64,000 nt of DNA from a virus. Location: the IMG/VR virus record IMGVR_UViG_3300025727_000782, positions 1-64,000 of that record, one strand, 5' to 3'. Below, in pieces: positions 1 to 5,764 of this stretch (position 1 is its first letter; every line of letters begins with the position of its first letter). The translations under genes and the position numbers were made by a program. Under the pieces are notes generated by a model. The model was not told where the DNA came from, searched no databases, and saw nothing but the letters and a program-made list of their open reading frames with translations.

Positions 1-249
1 AATGCCAATGTATTGATGCCAGGTTATGGTAAAGTATGGTATGGTGATTTAAATCTTACTGAAGATTATTTAGTATTGAGAGAAATTGCTCAAAATTTAA
101 ATACAGATTTATATGTGTTGTGGGAAAGTGATGGACGATTTGGAGATGAGAATAAACCATTTGATGAGTTGATTAAAAAGGCAGTATGGAATACGGATGA
201 ACTTAAACCAACTAAAGAATGGTATAAAAAGAAACGGGAAACTAAGTAA
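1..249 (+). CDS. hypothetical phage protein, 5' end cut by window
   Basis: The frame is open from base 1 and ends with TAA at 247-249, so only the C-terminal 82 residues are present. In-frame TTG and ATG codons at 13 and 16 are probably internal. The visible part is aromatic and acidic, ends in a Lys-rich tail, and has no motif I recognise. The stop overlaps the next start (TAATG), as is usual in this phage, which supports it as a real gene. Function unknown. Confidence 0.6.
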   Translation, partial: NANVLMPGYGKVWYGDLNLTEDYLVLREIAQNLNTDLYVLWESDGRFGDENKPFDELIKKAVWNTDELKPTKEWYKKKRETK

Positions 250-410
250 TGGCCCGAGATATATTTGGAAATAAAAGAAAACTTCGTAAAGAAAAAGATT
301 TTAGTTATCAAACATCCGAGTGGGATGTTACTAAAGAGAAAATAAAAATAGTAATACTATTAGCTGTATCTGCAGTTTTTATGTATTACATAATATTAGG
401 ACAAGGATAA
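249..410 (+). CDS. small single-pass membrane protein
   Basis: A 53-residue protein. Its first 30 residues are charged (MARDIFGNKRKLRKEKD), followed by a hydrophobic segment at about residues 33-50 (IKIVILLAVSAVFMYYIIL) and a very short tail. This predicts a tail-anchored or N-in single-span membrane protein. Its start overlaps the previous stop by one base. Small membrane proteins of this kind are common in the accessory regions of T4-like phages; no specific function can be assigned. Confidence 0.6.
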   Translation: MARDIFGNKRKLRKEKDFSYQTSEWDVTKEKIKIVILLAVSAVFMYYIILGQG

Positions 411-414
411 TATA

Positions 415-684
415 ATGGCAAGACCAAGAGGACGAGACGCAAGACCGAAATTAGAACCAATCAGAAGGAAGTGTTCTACTTGTGGTAAAGTAAAAGTAGT
501 TAAACATAGGAGTTGGAATGTACCAGCTGCTAGTTCAGAATTTAATATACCAACATATAATAAAAACGCTGAACATAAAAATAGAGAAGACCGTGCTGGC
601 GTAGAGGTTAGAAACTATTGTAGTATTGAATGTTCTGGAGATAGTTTTTTAAACAAGTATACAGAAGAAGACTTTGACAGATAA
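415..684 (+). CDS. small zinc-ribbon-like protein
   Basis: An 89-residue basic protein with two cysteine pairs, C20-x2-C23 and C69-x3-C73, the pattern of a four-Cys zinc ribbon or treble clef. The N terminus is Arg-rich (MARPRGRDARPK), which suggests nucleic-acid contact. The ATG follows the upstream stop by four bases. The spacing between the Cys pairs (45 residues) is long for a simple ribbon. Metal binding is inferred from the Cys pattern only; the role is unknown. Confidence 0.6.
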   Translation: MARPRGRDARPKLEPIRRKCSTCGKVKVVKHRSWNVPAASSEFNIPTYNKNAEHKNREDRAGVEVRNYCSIECSGDSFLNKYTEEDFDR

Positions 685-871
685 TGCAAAGAAATCAATC
701 TTTAGAGATGCCGGCGGAGCAGGAAAAGGAGATAGACCAAGAAGTTATTCCACAAAGGAGTGGGGTGATAGGTGGGATAAAATTTTTGGTAACAAGGAAG
801 AAGTGGCACGAGAAGAATCTGGGTCAATACATCCATCAAAGACTGAACGAGGAAAATCTAACGATGAATGA
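674..871 (+). CDS. small phage protein of the GKGDRPR / DRIFG type
   Basis: A 65-residue protein containing GAGKGDRPR near the N terminus and DRWDKIFGNKEE in the middle. The pairing of a G-K-G-D-x-x-R motif with a following aromatic-rich DxIFG motif recurs in small uncharacterised phage proteins. This favours this frame over the overlapping one that starts at 684. It overlaps the preceding gene by 11 bases and the following one by 8. Function unknown. Confidence 0.55.
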   Translation: MTDNAKKSIFRDAGGAGKGDRPRSYSTKEWGDRWDKIFGNKEEVAREESGSIHPSKTERGKSNDE

Positions 872-965
872 TTTGGATGAAGATACAATTAATTTTTTCT
901 TTCAACAATTTAAAATTGATAAAAATATGAAGATGAAACAGACAACGAAGGGTAAAGTGAAATAG
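864..965 (+). CDS. small hypothetical protein (33 residues)
   Basis: An ATG at 864 overlaps the end of the preceding gene (ATGAATGA). It opens a 33-residue acidic-then-basic peptide beginning MNDLDEDTINFFFQQF. The same frame stays open back to 684, but the upstream part competes with a better-supported gene, so the short version is preferred. No function can be assigned. Confidence 0.4.
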   Translation: MNDLDEDTINFFFQQFKIDKNMKMKQTTKGKVK

Positions 966-968
966 GTT

Positions 969-1271
969 ATGTTAAGACCGATAGGTGCAAGAGTAGTAGT
1001 TGAACACAGAGAACGACAAGAAAAAACAGAGAGTGGAATTATAATACCAGATACAGCAAGAGAAGATGGATTACCAGACATAGGAACAATAGTTGCATGT
1101 GGTAAGGGTTCGGTAAGTCATATGACAGGAGAAAGAATACCAATGGAAGTTAGTGTTGGTGATGATATTTACTATGGTAGATTTCAGGCACAAGAACTTG
1201 AGTATAAAGGTAAGAAATATTTGATACTTGGTGAACAAGATATTATAGCAGTGATAGAGGAAGAGGAGTAG
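969..1271 (+). CDS. GroES-like co-chaperonin (T4 gp31 analogue)
   Basis: A 100-residue protein, the normal length for a GroES monomer. It starts MLRPIGARVVVEHRERQEK, then ESGIIIPDTA (the mobile-loop region), then VSVGDDIYYGRFQAQELEYKGKKYLILGEQDIIAVIE, which matches the Cpn10 core of VxVGDxVxY...EVxxxGxxYxIxxExDILAVI. Cpn10 proteins form a heptameric lid on GroEL. In T4, gp31 replaces host GroES to fold the major capsid protein gp23. The same role is inferred here, although no capsid gene lies in this window. Confidence 0.9.
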   Translation: MLRPIGARVVVEHRERQEKTESGIIIPDTAREDGLPDIGTIVACGKGSVSHMTGERIPMEVSVGDDIYYGRFQAQELEYKGKKYLILGEQDIIAVIEEEE

Positions 1272-1273
1272 AG

Positions 1274-1336
1274 ATGGTTGAAATGACAGTTTTTATGGGT
1301 GTAGTAATAATATTCCACTTGTTTATTAATGGATAA
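1274..1336 (+). CDS. possible micro membrane peptide (20 residues)
   Basis: A tiny frame starts three bases after the GroES-like stop, with the purine-rich GAGGAG at 1263-1268 as a good ribosome site. It encodes a 20-residue hydrophobic peptide beginning MVEMTVFMGVVIIFH. Its end overlaps the next gene start. It may be a real micro membrane protein or only a translational relay to the next gene. Confidence 0.35.
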   Translation: MVEMTVFMGVVIIFHLFING

Positions 1337-1496
1337 AGATTTAACAAAAAAATCTGATTTTGAATCAATAGAAAAATTCATAACAGATGTTAAGAGTATT
1401 GATATATTAAAAAGAGAGTTAGCTAAAACACCGATTGATTATGATAACATCGGGCCAATACCAAAAAAAAGATTTGAAAGAAAAACTAAAAAATGA
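1329..1496 (+). CDS. small hypothetical protein (55 residues)
   Basis: A Lys-rich 55-residue protein starting MDKDLTKKSDFESIEKF and ending in a basic tail. It overlaps the upstream micro-ORF and, by ATGA, the downstream one, so the three are probably translationally coupled. No recognisable domain. It is the penultimate phage-type gene before the methyltransferase insert. Confidence 0.5.
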   Translation: MDKDLTKKSDFESIEKFITDVKSIDILKRELAKTPIDYDNIGPIPKKRFERKTKK

Positions 1497-1624
1497 TTTC
1501 TAAAGATAATTTAAAAAACAAATTAGAAAAATTGGAGTTGTTAATTGATAAGACTCAACCTGATGAATCAGATAAAGAACAATTATTTCAACAACATCAA
1601 ATAGATAATTGTGATAACGGTTAG
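1493..1624 (+). CDS. small hypothetical protein ending in the first attC-like site
   Basis: A 43-residue protein (MISKDNLKNKLEKLELLIDK...) coupled to the preceding gene by an ATGA overlap. Its last codons and stop lie inside the left arm of the first attC-like hairpin (1612-1641). Its C terminus was therefore probably set by the insertion boundary; alternatively it is itself the gene of a first cassette. A short charged helix is likely; function unknown. Confidence 0.5.
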   Translation: MISKDNLKNKLEKLELLIDKTQPDESDKEQLFQQHQIDNCDNG

Positions 1625-1741
1625 TATATGAGTAGTGGCAGATAGAAAGCACCTACTTATCGTAAAGCAAAAAGTGAATAGATAAACAGAAACTTAAAAT
1701 TAAACAATAACCTGCCATTACTTATATACATTGTTATATAC
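1612..1741 (+). other. attC-like recombination site A
   Basis: Imperfect long-range palindrome. The outer arms are ATAAC (1614-1618) and GTTAT (1733-1737). The inner arms are 1624-1641 and 1712-1729: 18 pairs, two of them G.T, including TGGCAG/CTGCCA. The spacers between outer and inner arms are unequal, 5 bases on the left and 3 on the right, as in integron attC sites. The 70-base loop holds no gene. The right arm runs into GTTATATACTG, shared in form with the next two sites. The core deviates from the classical GTTRRRY by a T at the second R. Identification is by architecture only. Confidence 0.6.
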
Positions 1742-1769
1742 TGTATTGGCGACTTAAAAAGCACAGACC

Positions 1770-2360
1770 TTGAAAAAATACAATATAATTTATGCAGACC
1801 CTGCTTGGAAGTTTGGAAGTAGATTAGCGAATGGAAATGATAAAAACGGAATAGTAAATTTAAAGCAAGTTAAAATTGGTGATAATTATACCGTAATGAC
1901 AACCGATGAAATTTGCAAAATGCCTGTAAAAAATATGACTGCTGATGATGCTATTCTTTTTTTATGGACAACCGATGCTCACTTGGAAGAAGCAATGAAA
2001 GTAATAAACGCTTGGGGTTTTAAATATAAAACGATTGGTTTTACTTGGTTAAAAAAAGAAAAAAGTGGTGTTCAAAGTTGCTATGTAGGTTTTTGGACGA
2101 CTAAATGTGGCGAAATATGTCTATTAGCAACAAAAGGCAAAATGAGTAAATATTTAAAAAAACGAAATGTAAGGCAATTAGTAGAAGCGGTAAGAGGTAG
2201 GCATTCTGAAAAACCAAACGAAGTAAGAAAAAGAATAGTTGAAATGTTTGGAAATGATATTCCAAAAACAGAACTATTTGCAAGAGAAAATTTTGACGGT
2301 TGGGATGCGTGGGGCAATGAAGTTGAAGACAGTATAGACCTAAGCCAATATTGTATATAA
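1770..2360 (+). CDS. MT-A70 family adenine-N6 DNA methyltransferase
   Basis: A 196-residue protein starting KKYNIIYADPAWKFG, the MT-A70 layout with the catalytic tetrapeptide at the N terminus. The usual DPPW reads DPAW here. ILFLWTTDAHLEEAMKVINAWGFKYKT and the C-terminal GRHSEKPNEVRKRIVEMFG are typical of the family. These enzymes methylate adenine N6 on DNA in phages and bacteria, often against host restriction. Translation must begin at TTG 1770, as no in-frame ATG precedes the motif. The gene sits between two attC-like sites with long untranslated flanks (145 bases upstream), unlike the packed phage genes around it. Acquisition as a gene cassette is inferred. Confidence 0.88.
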   Translation: MKKYNIIYADPAWKFGSRLANGNDKNGIVNLKQVKIGDNYTVMTTDEICKMPVKNMTADDAILFLWTTDAHLEEAMKVINAWGFKYKTIGFTWLKKEKSGVQSCYVGFWTTKCGEICLLATKGKMSKYLKKRNVRQLVEAVRGRHSEKPNEVRKRIVEMFGNDIPKTELFARENFDGWDAWGNEVEDSIDLSQYCI

Positions 2361-2489
2361 CGGAATGCAAATAAGAACAGTAAAATTATGAAAGAAAAAA
2401 TATTAAAAATAGCTGACAAATTACGCAACAATGAAATAACAACAGAGGATGCAGAAACCCTTTTATTGTTTTTATTTGGTGTTGTACAC
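2353..2489 (+). other. attC-like recombination site B
   Basis: Begins in the stop region of the MT-A70 gene. The inner arms 2369-2385 and 2461-2477 pair over 17 bases with two G.T pairs. The outer arms are GTATATAAC (2353-2361) and GTTGTACAC (2481-2489), with one A.C mismatch and one G.T pair. The spacers are 7 bases on the left and 3 on the right. The right end continues ACTGTATTGCG, closely matching the GTTATATACTGTATTGGCG that ends site A. The same orientation and asymmetry as sites A and C support one family of sites. Confidence 0.55.
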
Positions 2490-2507
2490 TGTATTGCGAT
2501 TAAATAA
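2388..2507 (+). CDS. micro-ORF within attC-like site B
   Basis: A 39-codon frame whose start lies in the loop of site B and whose 3' half runs through the site's right arm. The peptide starts MKEKILKIADKLRNNEIT and continues TEDAETLLLFLFGVV. It reads as a normal amphipathic helix with an acidic turn, not as random sequence. Short proteins of this general form (K-I-A-D-K-L-R-N-x-E-I-T) feel familiar from Bacteroidota genomes, but I cannot verify that here. It may be a genuine small cassette gene. Confidence 0.45.
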   Translation: MKEKILKIADKLRNNEITTEDAETLLLFLFGVVHCIAIK

Positions 2508-2524
2508 ACTAAAACTTTAATTAA

Positions 2525-3568
2525 ATGACGAAACATAGTAATAATATTTTTTTGAGCGATGGCAAAATGGCTGACGATAGGAAGACAAATAACCTATTGT
2601 GGTTTGGTAACTGCTTGGAAGAAATGAAACGAATACCAAGTAAAAGTATTGACCTTATTTGTTGTGATTTACCTTATGGAACGACTGCTTGTAGTTGGGA
2701 TACAATAATACCATTTGAAAAACTTTGGAAAGAGTACAAGCGAATTATAAAAGATAAAGGTGTTATAGTATTATTTGGTTCTGAACCATTCTCTACGCTT
2801 TTAAGAGCAAGTAATTTGGATTGGTATAAATACGATTGGATTTGGGAAAAGAATAATGCAGGAAACTTTCAATTGGTAAATTACCAACCTTTAAAAGTAC
2901 ACGAAAATATTTCTGTATTTTACAATGAAACACCTAATCTTCAATTTTCTGAAATTATGAAAAGCAATATGGAACGACTTAACTTAAAACAAATTGACGT
3001 TTCAAGATTGCAATTATCTAAAAATGGGAACATAACAGGCTGGGTCGCAAATAAATTAAATGGTTCACAACTACCAACAAAAGAGCAATGGTTTAAAATA
3101 TGTGATTTATTTGGAATAGAGGATAATTATAATGAAATACTAAACTCTGTAAAAAGTGTTACTTACAACTTGGATTTACAAGATACAGATATTAAATGTA
3201 GTAATAAGGGGAAAGCAGGAAGTTTAGGTCATTTATCATCTGAAAGCAAAAGAGAAACTTATAACCAAACAAAAACAGGCTATCCAAAAAGTATATTAAA
3301 ATACAATAGAGAAAATGATTACCACACAACTCAAAAACCATTAGGATTGATAAAGTTTTTTATTGAAACTTACTCCAATAAAGGGGAAGTGGTTTTAGAT
3401 AACACTTGCGGAAGTGATACAACAGGAATAGCAAGTTTTGAACTTGGTAGAAATAGCATAAGTATTGAAAACGATTTAGATATTTACAAACTTGCTAAAA
3501 AAAGAAGGGAAGAAAAAAATATTATTGCGGTTGATATGCACGAAACTTTAATTGATGCACAGACGTAG
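2525..3568 (+). CDS. site-specific DNA methyltransferase, beta-class order
   Basis: A 347-residue protein. The catalytic motif IV is DLPYGTTACSWD near residue 50. The SAM-binding motif comes at the C terminus after TTQKPLGLIKFFIETYS, in the order of beta-class N6-adenine/N4-cytosine methylases. The SAM loop reads VLDNTCGSDTTG instead of the common DPFxGSGTT, so activity needs testing. A central segment at about residues 165-205 (NITGWVANKLNG, PTKEQWFKICDLFGI) looks like a helical target-recognition or DNA-binding insert. It is the second cassette gene, bounded by sites B and C. Likely role: protection from host restriction. Confidence 0.87.
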   Translation: MTKHSNNIFLSDGKMADDRKTNNLLWFGNCLEEMKRIPSKSIDLICCDLPYGTTACSWDTIIPFEKLWKEYKRIIKDKGVIVLFGSEPFSTLLRASNLDWYKYDWIWEKNNAGNFQLVNYQPLKVHENISVFYNETPNLQFSEIMKSNMERLNLKQIDVSRLQLSKNGNITGWVANKLNGSQLPTKEQWFKICDLFGIEDNYNEILNSVKSVTYNLDLQDTDIKCSNKGKAGSLGHLSSESKRETYNQTKTGYPKSILKYNRENDYHTTQKPLGLIKFFIETYSNKGEVVLDNTCGSDTTGIASFELGRNSISIENDLDIYKLAKKRREEKNIIAVDMHETLIDAQT

Positions 3569-3575
3569 CAATATT

Positions 3576-3640
3576 GTGTACAACGTTAAGGGTATGGTGT
3601 CGGTTGCTTTTCGCAACTGCACCATAACCATTGTTGTGCA
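3576..3640 (+). other. attC-like recombination site C
   Basis: A compact 65-base imperfect hairpin just after the second methyltransferase. The outer arms are GTACAAC (3578-3584) and GTTGTGC (3633-3639), with one G.T pair. The inner arms 3590-3599 and 3620-3629 match at 9 of 10 positions. The spacers are 5 bases on the left (GTTAA) and 3 on the right (ATT). A terminal hairpin, GTTGC (3603-3607) with GCAAC (3613-3617), closes it. Length, mismatch pattern and unequal spacers are those expected of a short attC site. The right end reads GTTGTGCATAGTGCGG. Confidence 0.65.
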
Positions 3641-3673
3641 TAGTGCGGATTATTAACAGAAAAACTAAATAGA

Positions 3674-4600
3674 ATGAAATTATACAAAGGAGATTGCTTG
3701 ATAGAAAGTGATAAAATAGAAAGTGGAAGCGTTGATTTAATATTAACTGATTTGCCTTATGGAACGGTTAAAGATATTAAAAATGTAAATCATGGAATGA
3801 GTGGAAAATGTGATTGGGATGTTGTAATTGACACAAACGAAATTTATAAAATAGCAAATAGAATATTGAGAAAGGATGGTAAAATCATTTTGTTTGCTCA
3901 ACAACCATTTACAAATGAATTAATAAATAAAGCTATTGAAAATATACCTTTTAATTATAGTATGATTTGGGAAAAAGACCACTTTGCAAATGCTTTGACT
4001 GCTAAGAAAGCACCTCTAAATTACTATGAAGATGTTTTAGTTTTTAGTAAAGACTATGAAAAGGGAAAAAATATAAAACCAACAAATCCTGTTTATGATT
4101 ATCTAAAAGGTTGCAAAATTGAAAGCGGAATAACTACAACTGAATTTAATTATAAATATTGTGAGTATTCAGGCAAAGAAAAAAACAAGCATAGAAGTTT
4201 GGTTGCAAGATATTGGGAAACATCACAATTTTTAGTACCTACAAAAGAAATATATGAAAACGTTTTGCAACCCACTGGATTTTTTAAATTACCTTATGAA
4301 GAAATGATAAAAATGAATACTTATAAAGGTTCTATTTTTAATTTATGGGAAGGTAAAAAATACAAAAGCAATATTTTAAAATACAAAAAAGATTATGATG
4401 GACACCACCCGACACAAAAGCCTATTTTATTGTTAGAAGATTTGATTAAAACCTTTAGTAATGAAAATGATTTAGTAGTGGATTTAACTATGGGTAGTGG
4501 AAGTACTGGTGTAGCTTGTAAAAACACCAATAGAGATTTTATAGGTATTGAGATGAATGATGAATACTATTATATTGCTTGTAAAAGAGTAGGATTGTAG
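3674..4600 (+). CDS. site-specific DNA methyltransferase, beta-class order
   Basis: A 308-residue homologue of the preceding gene. Motif IV is DLPYGTVKDI near residue 28, followed by IIWEK-type and HHPTQKPILLLEDLI segments. An intact SAM-binding motif, VVDLTMGSGSTGVAC, is near the C terminus, followed by FIGIEMNDEYYYIACKR. It is therefore the best candidate of the pair for an active N6A/N4C methylase. It is preceded by 33 bases of cassette leader after site C and is followed by a half attC-like arm (4605-4613). Presence of two related but diverged enzymes suggests different recognition sequences. Confidence 0.9.
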   Translation: MKLYKGDCLIESDKIESGSVDLILTDLPYGTVKDIKNVNHGMSGKCDWDVVIDTNEIYKIANRILRKDGKIILFAQQPFTNELINKAIENIPFNYSMIWEKDHFANALTAKKAPLNYYEDVLVFSKDYEKGKNIKPTNPVYDYLKGCKIESGITTTEFNYKYCEYSGKEKNKHRSLVARYWETSQFLVPTKEIYENVLQPTGFFKLPYEEMIKMNTYKGSIFNLWEGKKYKSNILKYKKDYDGHHPTQKPILLLEDLIKTFSNENDLVVDLTMGSGSTGVACKNTNRDFIGIEMNDEYYYIACKRVGL

Positions 4601-4604
4601 TATT

Positions 4605-4626
4605 ATGCACAACATTAGATATGTTG
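4605..4626 (+). other. remnant half-site at the end of the cassette array
   Basis: ATGCACAAC at 4605-4613 resembles the outer left arm of sites A-C and sits just after a methyltransferase stop, as theirs do. No matching GTTGTGCAT right arm is found downstream. A small perfect hairpin, CAACAT (4610-4615) with ATGTTG (4621-4626), is present instead. It reads as a truncated or degenerate last attC, or as the junction with phage DNA. Confidence 0.35.
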
Positions 4627-4946
4627 ATAATTTAAAGAATCAGCTGAATTTAACTTTAGATGAAAGAGAACATTTAATTTACATCATGAGAACTTCAAAC
4701 AAAGTTTGGAAGATGAGAAATAAAATGTTAGATGGAGATTGGAACTTAGAAGATGTTAAGTTAGATGATATGGAAAAAGAATTAAGAACTCTTTTACCTA
4801 ATAATAAGATAGGTGCCATTAAACATTATAGACAAGTTATGATAGACGAATTTGGAAAACAAGTTTCTCTTAGAGATTCGAAAGAACGAATAGATAATCT
4901 CTGCAGAGAAATGACTTACGAACAAGGTTTAATAATAAACCACTAA
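4605..4946 (+). CDS. hypothetical phage protein, start at cassette junction
   Basis: A 113-residue charged helical protein with LDEREHLIYIMRTSNKVWKM and KIGAIKHYRQVMIDEFG; no recognised domain. The only early ATG lies inside the half attC-like arm (4605-4613) and lacks a close ribosome site. The natural N terminus may therefore have been replaced when the methyltransferase cassettes entered. The segment DNLKNQL near its start resembles DNLKNKL in the small gene on the other side of the insert (1493-1624); this may be chance. Confidence 0.6.
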   Translation: MHNIRYVDNLKNQLNLTLDEREHLIYIMRTSNKVWKMRNKMLDGDWNLEDVKLDDMEKELRTLLPNNKIGAIKHYRQVMIDEFGKQVSLRDSKERIDNLCREMTYEQGLIINH

Positions 4947-4962
4947 ACAAGGAGTACAGGTT

Positions 4963-5172
4963 ATGTATTTTGAAACACAAGTAATATTTACAGAAGAAAT
5001 CCCAACAAAGAATGGAGTACGAGAAAAGAAAACTCGTAGAGCATTTTTAGTTGAGTGTGATTCGGTAAGTGTAGCAGAGTCAAAGGTAAATGGATTGTTA
5101 AAAGATTCACCATATCCCTTTGAAGTTAAAGTAGCAAAAGAATCTAAGATTGTAGAGGTAATTGATGCCTAA
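4963..5172 (+). CDS. small hypothetical protein (69 residues)
   Basis: It starts MYFETQVIFTEEIPTKNG and is preceded by a good ribosome site, AAGGAG, at 4949-4954. A central Arg/Lys patch (REKKTRRAF) is followed by a beta-rich C terminus (FEVKVAKESKIVEVI), suggesting a small alpha/beta fold. It overlaps the next gene by 8 bases. Function unknown. Confidence 0.6.
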   Translation: MYFETQVIFTEEIPTKNGVREKKTRRAFLVECDSVSVAESKVNGLLKDSPYPFEVKVAKESKIVEVIDA

Positions 5173-5365
5173 TTTAACATGGTTTTATTTCCATGTAGGA
5201 TTAGCACTGATAATAATAATAACTGATGCTAATGGAACATTAGAACCAGCGGTGAATAAATTTGAACAGAAGATTGGGTTATATACACCACCTGATACTA
5301 TTGATTCAACACCACCTTATTATATTGAACCAATAGAATCAGATTCAACAGACTGGAGAGTTTAG
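5165..5365 (+). CDS. small exported or membrane-anchored protein
   Basis: A 66-residue protein whose N terminus is hydrophobic (LTWFYFHVGLALIIIITDA). It is followed by a Pro/Asp-rich soluble tail with TPPDTIDSTPPYYIEP. This fits a signal anchor or an uncleaved signal with a short extracytoplasmic tail. The start chosen is ATG 5165, which overlaps the end of the previous gene. Function unknown. Confidence 0.5.
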   Translation: MPNLTWFYFHVGLALIIIITDANGTLEPAVNKFEQKIGLYTPPDTIDSTPPYYIEPIESDSTDWRV

Positions 5366-5367
5366 GT

Positions 5368-5586
5368 ATGGAGCATAAAATAGATGATTATAATAAAGGT
5401 TATTTAATTGGACTAATAATAGTAGCAGTTATTGGTGTTGCATTATTTTTCATACCATTTTGGGCCCTTTGGAATTGGCTAATGCCTTTATTTGGAGTAC
5501 CTAAAATAACACTTTTACAGAGTGTTGGGTTATATTTATTATTACGAATTATTTTCTTTCAGACTAATTATACTAACAAACAATAA
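5368..5586 (+). CDS. small two-span membrane protein
   Basis: A 72-residue protein with hydrophobic segments at about residues 10-33 (YLIGLIIVAVIGVALFFIPF) and 45-66 (LQSVGLYLLLRIIFF). They are separated by WALWNWLMPLFGVPKIT. The aromatic PFWALWNW turn followed by FGVPKIT...LLLRIIF is a pattern I associate with small conserved phage and bacterial membrane proteins, function unknown. The start follows the upstream stop by two bases. Confidence 0.6.
   Translation: MEHKIDDYNKGYLIGLIIVAVIGVALFFIPFWALWNWLMPLFGVPKITLLQSVGLYLLLRIIFFQTNYTNKQ
5533..5541 (+). promoter_or_regulatory. possible late-promoter motif inside the preceding gene
   Basis: An exact TATTTATTA within the context GTTATATTTATTATTAC, resembling the copy at 50341. 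It lies 55 bases upstream of the gene at 5597 and could serve that gene and the tmRNA. It is the only exact copy noticed inside a coding region, so chance in AT-rich DNA is quite possible. Confidence 0.3.
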
Positions 5587-5596
5587 GGAAAACTTT

Positions 5597-5764
5597 ATGG
5601 GCATTAGTATGGTGGAGATTAAAGAAAAATTAGAAAAAGCGTATAACGATGAAAATTGGAGTATCATAGAAGAGTTGTTAGAAACCTTATCATATGAGAT
5701 TGAAAATGGTGAAGGTTTATTTGAACAATATAAAGATGATGAAGAAGAAGATTTATGGGGCTGA
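5597..5764 (+). CDS. small acidic protein
   Basis: A 55-residue acidic protein, MGISMVEIKEKLEKAYNDEN... ending in DDEEEDLWG. ATG 5597 is preferred over the longer frame back to 5522, because AAGGAAAA at 5585-5592 is a ribosome site and the longer version overlaps the previous gene heavily. The last eight bases coincide with the 5' end of the tmRNA, so processing of the tmRNA from a joint transcript would remove the stop codon of this message. Function unknown. Confidence 0.5.
   Translation: MGISMVEIKEKLEKAYNDENWSIIEELLETLSYEIENGEGLFEQYKDDEEEDLWG

Noticed and set aside
684-863. Longer version of the 864-965 gene starting at 684
   Set aside because: It overlaps the gene at 674-871, which carries the recognisable GKGDRPR and DKIFG segments. 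Two genes sharing nearly 190 bases in different frames is unlikely.
2081-2536. Long open frame on the minus strand opposite the MT-A70 gene
   Set aside because: It is antisense to a clear methyltransferase, and its product is a hydrophobic low-information sequence with no motif.
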